DNA from: Colius striatus
Taxonomy: Eukaryota; Chordata; Aves; Coliiformes; Coliidae
Length of the DNA: 64,000 bases
Assembly: GCF_028858725.1 (NCBI RefSeq)
Contig: NC_084767.1
Span: forward strand, 18,181,895 to 18,245,894
Reading direction: 5' to 3'
A model generated the notes under the pieces. The model searched no databases and was not told the DNA's origin. It saw only the letters and a program-made list of their open reading frames with translations. This document shows, piece after piece, positions 60,001 through 64,000 of the stretch; the first letter of the stretch is position 1, and the number at the start of each line of letters is the position of its first letter. The position numbers and the translations under genes are program-made.

Positions 60001-62717
60001 TTAGTGCACAAGGCACCAAGGAAATTTCTTTATAGTCTGATTTCTCCTGTGAATTCTAAAGTTGCTGAAAAGCAATCATAACTTACTAGTAGTTAAGCAG
60101 CCTTAAAAATTAACGTTAAAAAGAAAATTTTGCTAATTCAAATCCAACAACCTGAAGGTGAATCTCCACTTTGAAACAAATCCACCTCTAAACAACTTTA
60201 ACAAAGAATTTGTTATTTTTGTCTCCAATCAAAACTGGAACAATTTTTAAATACTTATGTTCCCTGATAGTTAGCCTTGAAAACAAAAACCAGACAGGAT
60301 TCATGTCTATGAATCCTGATCACTGAAAGGCCACAGGGAATCAAATCCTTATGCCATTATATATACTACTTATTCTTGTGTACACTATTTCCTTCCGCTG
60401 CACAGATGTAACTGAACTAGTAAATCTAAGACAATTCCAACTGCACAAGTGAGCTGTCCACTTGAATTTAGTTAGGGCTTGCCCAAAGCATACTATACCC
60501 AAGTGAGCATCCATCAAGTTCCCTCTGCTCACCCCCTAGTGTTCAGACACTGCTGGACACACACACATAACAGATAACTCCAAAAGAGTGTTCTGTCATT
60601 TTCTGAAGTGGAAACCATGCACTGATTTAGCACAGGACATGACCTTCTCACCAACCTTCCACCTGAACTGCATCCCGAGGGACTTTTATCTGGCCCCTTT
60701 GTTCCAGATGCAAACTGACAATGCAAAGGTTAACATCCCCTCCCCAGTAGGGATCTAAAGGCATTGGGACCCTACCCAGACACAGTGGAGCTGCTGATGC
60801 TTTTAGTTCAGCCAGTGGGAAGTCAACAGACACAGGAAGTTATTTAGTTCCACTAAATACAATCTGAAGCTAATCAGTACCAGATTAGAAGTCACGATGC
60901 TTTTATTCTGCAGTTTGTCAACAGACTCTGGTGATATTACACATCAGGGAAAGGAAATTAAAAGAAAAAAATAAAACACGAAAACATCCTCTACCTGCTT
61001 ACAGCCTGGACATACCATACATTATGTAGGTGAAGCAAGCTGTGCTTTGAACAAATAAAAAATACTTTGTTTCGTTTTCACATGTTATCAGTGGGGTTTG
61101 GTTGTGAAGCAACATGTCATATTTATACATGGGTGATCAAGGTGCTTTTTATCTCTTTCTTTCTCTCACATATAGATAATATTATATATAGATATTATAT
61201 TCTCCCCTAATCTAGTCCCAAACTCTACTGACACTAACATTATATCTAGTAAAAATATGAATCTTTAAAATTAGAACCTATTCTTCTTTGCTTTTTGAAG
61301 ACAAGTTAGTTTAGTAGTGGAAGCAAATTTGATAAAGATAGTGGTCTGATGGTGAATGTCAATGGTAAGTTAACACAATGAAACATGAACATACTGATGC
61401 ACACACATCCCTGGATTCCTACCCACTCTGAGACACCTTCAATCCTACTGGCTTTCTAAATTGCACACCTTTGTCTGAACATTACAGCTGGATCCATGTT
61501 TGCTGAGGTCATTCTGACAACTTGGCGAATTTCTTTGGCAATCATCCGGAGCTTCTCAAAATTTACCAGGCCATCCACTTTCGAATCATTTCCTGCACAA
61601 TTGAAACACACATGCATATGATAAAAAAAAAGAAAGAAAAAAAGAAAAAAGAGTAAGAAATAGTTTTTAATGGGCATTGTGTTTCTAGTCCTCCCAGTAC
61701 CCTTCCATTCCTCCCTGCCTTTCCATCAACAACAATGCTTTAATCAAAATAGCAAGGAAATAAGAAACTCTGGAAAAACTCAATCGGGCCCACTCAGACT
61801 ATCTAGCATTGCTCTTGTTAATCTCCTTCTAAAGTAACAAGTATTAGTAGGAGGAAAAAGGAATTCAAGTTAACTGTCCAAATTTATTGGCATATATGTT
61901 AAAATAATATAAATCTAGAACTGACATCAACAGCATTCACATTCTGAAATTAGTTCCAATAGCTCTGAAACATCACAACCAAGATTTAGGCATATTTGGA
62001 AATGTTTAGCCTTAACCGATTGTGAACAGAACTTTGTGTAAAAGGAACAAAGTGGAAACATTTAAACAAAACCCTTTGAAAACGCTGAAAGCAAGACTAG
62101 GAGGTGTGATATCATCGTAGCTGTCTGAAAGCCACAACATGGAACGAAAACCCAGGAACATCACAGCAGCAAGTTCTTGTAAGAGAAATACATCTTGAAG
62201 TAGTGTAACTACTAGTTAGCACACTCACTCACTGCTACCCTAAAGCTTATGCCTGCTGATGAAGGAAGATTAACCATTTCCTTTATGATATTAAAAATAG
62301 GCAGTGAGTTTTTATTTTTTGTCTGGGATCAGTCTCTTCCATTATGCATTCAGAATTCTGTTTCATTTTACTCCTACAATAGACACATCAAAAGCATCCT
62401 ACTGGTGGCAGCTTCTTTTAGGCATTTGTTGAATCATGGAGCACAGAAGAAAGGGCCAAAGCACACTGAATGCTTAGTTTATCATTTCTCTCTGTTTGAC
62501 ATTACCTTCATGCAGAAACGTGATATCCTTCTTGACAACAGGAAAAAGTGGAATAATTGGAGGCTGCATGCTCTGGCTGCTAAGGATGTTGCGGTATTTT
62601 GCCATGTTTCGAGATGGATCAAAAAGATCTTGAAGGTCTCTGAGGTGCTTTTCATACTTGCTTGGTAACTTTTCCCAAGTGCCTCTGAGACGTGCTACTG
62701 GTGCTAGATTTAACCCA
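38993..62717 (-). CDS. RAPGEF6: RAPGEF6, 3' part of the gene (whole span, ten coding exons)
   Basis: This is the C-terminal part of a Rap guanine nucleotide exchange factor that loads GTP on Rap1/Rap2 at membranes and cell junctions. The family architecture is cNMP-like domain, RasGEF-N, PDZ, RA, RasGEF, then a long disordered Ser/Pro-rich tail. Coding exons, in transcript order, are 62717-62506, 61592-61469, 59153-59130, 56559-56339, 54519-54328, 52865-52731, 46816-46591, 44681-44170, 40965-40654 and 39018-38993. All borders are AG/GT and all phases agree, giving 1,984 nt, about 660 codons plus the stop. The paralogue RAPGEF2 was excluded because the tail reads [20 protein letters not shown] and ISLADIKEG, as I recall for RAPGEF6. 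The N-terminal half lies beyond the right edge. Confidence 0.93.
39019..40653 (-). other. RAPGEF6: RAPGEF6 last intron
   Basis: The intron is 1,635 bp, GT...AG on the minus strand. It is AT-rich with a TA-rich simple stretch near 40370-40400. No exon or repeat family was seen. Reading through the donor would add G-T-C-N-T and stop. Confidence 0.85.
40654..40965 (-). CDS. RAPGEF6: RAPGEF6 penultimate coding exon: two PPxY motifs
   Basis: This 312-nt exon encodes [52 protein letters not shown] and [14 protein letters not shown]. It has two PPxY motifs, PPGY (40898-40909) and PPDY (40829-40840), the type of ligand bound by WW domains of NEDD4-family ubiquitin ligases; RAPGEF2/CNrasGEF is a known NEDD4 target. 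The acceptor is TTGTGCCAG|TG and the donor is [21 protein letters not shown] and ISLAD distinguish this gene from RAPGEF2. Confidence 0.94.
40966..44169 (-). other. RAPGEF6: RAPGEF6 intron
   Basis: The intron is 3.2 kb. It contains a GGG/T-run junction at 41663-41674. The 174-codon plus-strand frame at 41046-41570 is antisense, has no recognisable domain and is treated as chance. Confidence 0.85.
44170..44681 (-). CDS. RAPGEF6: RAPGEF6 exon: AADSGRGSW block of the tail
   Basis: This is the largest coding exon here, 512 nt. It encodes [18 protein letters not shown], then [60 protein letters not shown] and [26 protein letters not shown] is nearly identical in RAPGEF2 and RAPGEF6; DSGRGS fits the DSGxxS beta-TrCP degron pattern (44564-44581). 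The middle (about 44350-44460) is more divergent. The acceptor is CAAATGTAG|C, a weak pyrimidine tract with adenines, and the donor is TGATAG|GTAAGT. Confidence 0.93.
44682..46590 (-). other. RAPGEF6: RAPGEF6 intron
   Basis: The intron is 1.9 kb, AT-rich, with a G5-A10-C4 tract at 45283-45301. Nothing else was recognised. Confidence 0.85.
46591..46816 (-). CDS. RAPGEF6: RAPGEF6 exon: Ser-rich regulatory tail, part 2
   Basis: This 226-nt exon encodes [40 protein letters not shown], then [19 protein letters not shown] and ending YGQPCPG. The [17 protein letters not shown] block is highly conserved between RAPGEF6 and RAPGEF2 and is dense in phosphorylatable serines. The region after QDER is more divergent from recalled human protein. 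The acceptor is GGTCCTTTAG|GC and the donor is CCGGG|GTAAGAC. This exon opens the canonical long tail that ends in VSAV. Confidence 0.93.
47760..49300 (-). mobile_element. Degenerate CR1-type LINE with reverse-transcriptase remnant
   Basis: An old LINE copy on the minus strand, inside the RAPGEF6 intron between 46816 and 50873. Translating it in pieces gives collinear CR1 reverse-transcriptase motifs: [15 protein letters not shown] (49079-49125), [14 protein letters not shown] (about 48920-48961), [12 protein letters not shown] (about 48380) and [20 protein letters not shown] (about 48130-48189). Stops and frameshifts separate them, so no protein can be made. Limits are approximate: the 5' side fades near 49300 and the 3' side near 47760. 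Confidence 0.88.
49419..49457. repeat. Inverted repeat with 10-bp outer stem
   Basis: AAATTGGTTC (49419-49428) pairs with GAACCAATTT (49448-49457). Allowing one unpaired C, TTTT and AAAA extend it to 14 bp around a 10-nt centre. It lies between the CR1 remnant and the CR1 tail. Confidence 0.85.
49694..49790 (-). mobile_element. CR1 LINE 3' tail
   Basis: On the minus strand this reads GGTTGGACTAGATGATC, then CTTCCAACCCTGCCATTC and ATTCTATGATTCTATTTTT. That is the classic 3' end of avian CR1. Only about 95 bp remain, and the element is separate from the RT remnant 400 bp to its left. Confidence 0.9.
50714..50757. repeat. Perfect 19-bp inverted repeat with 6-nt loop
   Basis: Left arm 50714-50732 (ACATTATTGTCTTCACTGC), loop ACTGTA, right arm 50739-50757. 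The arms are exact reverse complements. It lies in a RAPGEF6 intron, about 115 nt beyond the alternative stop codon in transcript direction, so it would be in the 3' UTR of the alternative mRNA. It overlaps a second hairpin (50755-50779). Confidence 0.95.
50755..50779. repeat. Perfect 10-bp inverted repeat with 5-nt loop, overlapping the previous hairpin
   Basis: TGTTTATAGC, loop AATTA, GCTATAAACA. The first three bases are shared with the right arm of the 19-bp hairpin, so at full length the two structures exclude each other. Confidence 0.93.
50873..51339 (-). CDS. RAPGEF6: Candidate alternative last exon of RAPGEF6 (charged, Arg-rich tail)
   Basis: This open frame follows a good acceptor (TTGTTTTTTGTAG|TT) and runs 154 codons to TGA at 50873-50875. 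Two leading bases plus the G left by exon 52865-52731 make a Val codon, so the join [15 protein letters not shown] is in phase. The protein is Ser-rich first ([20 protein letters not shown]), then highly charged ([33 protein letters not shown]), and ends [13 protein letters not shown]. It lacks the VSAV PDZ ligand. Shorter human RAPGEF6 isoforms of about 1,391 residues are known, and the expected length of a protein ending here is similar, but I cannot confirm identity. It might also be a chance frame, although its composition and phase argue against that. Confidence 0.68.
52731..52865 (-). CDS. RAPGEF6: RAPGEF6 exon: [13 protein letters not shown] motif, branch point of two isoforms
   Basis: This 135-nt exon encodes [38 protein letters not shown] and GSPRK, with one trailing G. 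The [15 protein letters not shown] block is strongly conserved in recalled human RAPGEF6 and offers four closely spaced Ser-Pro sites. The acceptor is TTTTTGTAG|GT and the donor is AAAG|GTATGT. The phase-1 end can be completed either by 46816-46591 (giving Gly-Tyr, the main tail) or by 51339-50873 (giving Val-Gly, an alternative tail), so this is the likely splice branch point. Confidence 0.92.
52866..56338 (-). other. RAPGEF6: Two RAPGEF6 introns (52866-54327 and 54520-56338)
   Basis: AT-rich, separated by exon 54328-54519. A-run/C-run junctions occur at 53767-53780 and 55112-55129, and a G4T8 at 55341-55352. The plus-strand frame at 53884-54216 (110 codons) is antisense and unrecognised. 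Confidence 0.8.
54328..54519 (-). CDS. RAPGEF6: RAPGEF6 exon: Ser/Pro-rich tail, part 1
   Basis: This 192-nt exon encodes [20 protein letters not shown], then [28 protein letters not shown] and LTKEHVTFS. The stretches [11 protein letters not shown] and QVLQVP.VNL agree with recalled human RAPGEF6. The rest is low-complexity disordered tail with possible proline-directed sites (MSPVP). The acceptor is CCCTAACAG|TG, completing a Leu codon, and the donor is TTCA|GTGAGT, which carries one base to the next exon. Confidence 0.9.
56339..56559 (-). CDS. RAPGEF6: RAPGEF6 exon: basic linker after RasGEF domain
   Basis: This 221-nt exon begins with [13 protein letters not shown] and contains [39 protein letters not shown] and CEPAYST. 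It has a strongly basic cluster (KKRARR) followed by an amphipathic-looking helical stretch. In the family this lies directly behind the catalytic domain. The acceptor is TTCTTAATAG|A, after a long pyrimidine tract in the transcript (plus-strand A run near 56568-56579). The donor is CACTC|GTAAGT. The KKRARRSS segment could serve as a nuclear-localisation or phospho-regulated basic patch; that is inference. Confidence 0.93.
59130..59153 (-). CDS. RAPGEF6: RAPGEF6 24-nt microexon
   Basis: The exon is only 24 nt, between CTTACAG and GGGGTAAGTG. It carries one base finishing an Arg codon, seven full codons (K K R W R S L), and two bases of a Gly codon. Joined to its neighbours it reads [19 protein letters not shown], which matches the family sequence after the RasGEF domain; the paralogue RAPGEF2 has RKKKWRSLGSLSQGS there. 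Skipping it keeps the frame and removes the basic KKRWR cluster. It is too short to be found by open-frame searches and was located by phase logic. Confidence 0.92.
61169..61201. repeat. AT-rich simple repeat
   Basis: Irregular TA/ATAT sequence (catatagataatattatatatagatattat type) in the RAPGEF6 intron next to the 24-nt microexon. A similar TA-rich stretch lies at about 40370-40400. Confidence 0.6.
61469..61592 (-). CDS. RAPGEF6: RAPGEF6 exon: end of RasGEF domain
   Basis: This 124-nt exon encodes [17 protein letters not shown] and [19 protein letters not shown], ending VMFRQ plus two bases. [13 protein letters not shown] is the conserved C-terminal helix region of RasGEF domains, so the catalytic unit closes here. 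The acceptor is TTGTGCAG|GA and the donor is AAAG|GTGTGC, slightly non-consensus at +3/+4, just before a 24-nt microexon. A purine-rich A/G tract lies on the plus strand immediately upstream (61622-61653), i.e. a pyrimidine tract in the transcript. Confidence 0.93.
61593..62505 (-). other. RAPGEF6: RAPGEF6 intron
   Basis: The intron is 913 bp and AT-rich. An A/G tract near 61622-61653 on the plus strand is the pyrimidine-rich region in front of the next acceptor. Nothing else was seen. Confidence 0.85.
62506..62717 (-). CDS. RAPGEF6: RAPGEF6 exon: RasGEF (Cdc25) catalytic domain, part 1
   Basis: This exon of 212 nt encodes the core of the Cdc25-type catalytic domain. It starts [18 protein letters not shown], continues through [13 protein letters not shown] and [13 protein letters not shown], and ends ITFLHEG. 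The SGLN and PPxIPxFP stretches are typical of RasGEF domains, where they form the surface that opens the nucleotide site of Ras-like GTPases. The acceptor is CTTACAG before TGGGTTAAAT and the donor is GAAG|GTAATG. One base completes the first Ser codon and one is carried to the next exon. The preceding exon (human ...NSMFAIIS) is not in the window, so coding is 5'-incomplete here. Confidence 0.93.
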
Positions 62718-64000
62718 CTGTAAGGCAGATACATTTCATTGTTAGCTGTTAGCGGAATCTTTACCCTTCATAAGAAAACGAGGGGGTTTTTTGTTGTTGC
62801 TTTAAGGATTAAAAATAGCTTTCACAAGGTTAACTACAAAGCTGGGAGAATGCCAGGCTGCAAGTTCACCACAATGAACCTCTGCTGTTCACTCTTGTGA
62901 GTAAGTGAAAAAGAGAACCGTGAAAAGCATGACTGCTTCCTATTCACAAGGTACAAATTTCAAGTTAGTCTGCCAAAACAATCTCTCCTTAACACAGAAC
63001 TGATGTCCATTTAATTTAAGAATTGTTTCTCTCCTGTAAAAACATGTACTGCAATAAGGACACAAAGGGTGAAAAATGAATGAGGTGAAGACATAGCTAC
63101 AGTAGCAAGGGAGAACAATGCACAGCTTACAGCAACAGTAGCAAGACTTCACAGAAGTGTATTTGGAGCACTTGCAAAGGAGTACAGACTGAGTGAGCAT
63201 CATAAGCAGAAGATACAGTAAAACTTACTGTACCCTTATTCTTATTAAGTAAAAATATATCAAGAATTACTTGGAGCTATTAAAAAAAAAGAAATTAAAT
63301 ATTTCCATCTTCCCTATCTAAATTTGTCACCAACTTTGCTCTTAAAATTCTGCAATGATTGCAAACTCCTGTAGCTGCAGAACAAATAGATGTTCTCTGG
63401 CATTCATTACTAAATTCAGATTCACATAATTACCAAATTTGCTATTCTGAGATGGGGTTTTTTTCTCATTTTGAAAGCCTCAAAAACTTACTTTGGGGTG
63501 GGTTTTTTTGTTTATGTTTTTTGTATTTTTTACACAGATTTCTGTCCATGCTGTTATCAAACAGAGCCTTCTCTCACGTGAAAAATCAAGCATATGCCAC
63601 CACACAGCTCCTCTTTTACATGCCACATTAGGGTGGTTCTTTTCCCATTTCATTAAATATATGGCATTGCATTGATATGCAACACATGAAAGAGAAGTCC
63701 TGTGGCATACACTAACAAAAACACATAGCTCTGGAAATAAAGGTAAAACAAAAACAAATTTGCTTTTGGGTTTGTTTTTTTTTTTTTTTGACCAAAGACT
63801 ATTTCAGTCATGGGCTGCTTAGACTGAACTGAGCAGGAAGAGTAATTTCTCCACCTACAACAAACCATAACAATCTAGGGAGCAGAACGTAGGAATTAGA
63901 CTCAGTATCCACATATGTATTCACCATGTAATAAGTAGCTACAGCTCCAATTTTTGCTCAGTACACCTTTTAAGGAAATTCATTAATTCTTTAATGTGTG
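62718..64000 (-). other. RAPGEF6: RAPGEF6 intron, runs off the right edge
   Basis: No coding match to the preceding RasGEF-domain exon was found up to the window end. Long T runs (63775-63789) and two G/T-run junctions (63454-63464 and 63500-63509) are present. Confidence 0.8.

Larger units (their letters stand above)
56560..61468 (-). other. RAPGEF6: Two RAPGEF6 introns flanking the 24-nt microexon
   Basis: 56560-59129 (2.6 kb) and 59154-61468 (2.3 kb). They are AT-rich, with a G4T8 at 57534-57545 and TA-rich sequence at 61169-61201. A moderately GC-rich stretch at 58120-58440 might be a diverged repeat, but I do not recognise it. Confidence 0.8.

Noticed and set aside
38993..62717. Identification of the gene as RAPGEF2 (PDZ-GEF1)
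   Set aside because: The tail has [20 protein letters not shown] and [10 protein letters not shown] recall RAPGEF2 having a shorter [17 protein letters not shown] and IPITDFPEG here. All the divergent exons also fit RAPGEF6 better.
1..64000. CRISPR arrays, operons, phage or other prokaryotic systems, tRNA or rRNA genes
   Set aside because: No regularly spaced repeats, no compact gene clusters, and no cloverleaf or rRNA sequence were noticed. The window is eukaryotic nuclear DNA.

Overview
The window is vertebrate nuclear DNA, almost certainly from a bird. Four things support this: split exons with GT/AG borders, CR1 LINE fragments ending in ATTCTATG-type tails, a solo LTR of a family common in avian genomes, and a protein that reads as a bird-like RAPGEF6. 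No bacterial, phage or organellar gene organisation is present, and most open frames are chance frames in noncoding DNA.

Right part (about 34.9-64.0 kb): the 3' end of RAPGEF6 (PDZ-GEF2 / RA-GEF-2), on the minus strand. Ten coding exons join in phase into about 660 codons. They run from the second half of the catalytic RasGEF (Cdc25) domain at 62717 to the stop at 38993, where the protein ends in the PDZ ligand VSAV. One of these exons is only 24 nt. A phase-compatible alternative last exon (50873-51339) would replace the normal tail with a charged, Arg-rich one. The 3' UTR probably continues to an AATAAA near 34.9 kb.

Left part (1-about 34.9 kb): no gene that I can recognise. It holds a 966-bp solo LTR with a 5-bp target duplication (4121-5086), a truncated CR1 (about 14945-15150), several GC/CpG-richer patches and some candidate regulatory stretches. 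In mammals CDC42SE2 lies tail-to-tail with RAPGEF6; none of its coding exons was spotted here, so it would lie further left.

Intronic DNA: one RAPGEF6 intron carries a decayed CR1 reverse-transcriptase remnant (about 47760-49300) and a second CR1 3' tail (49694-49790), both on the minus strand like the host gene. Just downstream of the alternative stop are two overlapping perfect inverted repeats (19-bp and 10-bp stems), the most striking unexplained structure I found.

The gene identity rests on recalled human RAPGEF6 and RAPGEF2 sequences. The tail resembles RAPGEF6 ([11 protein letters not shown]..., ISLAD...) and not RAPGEF2. No alignment or database search was run.
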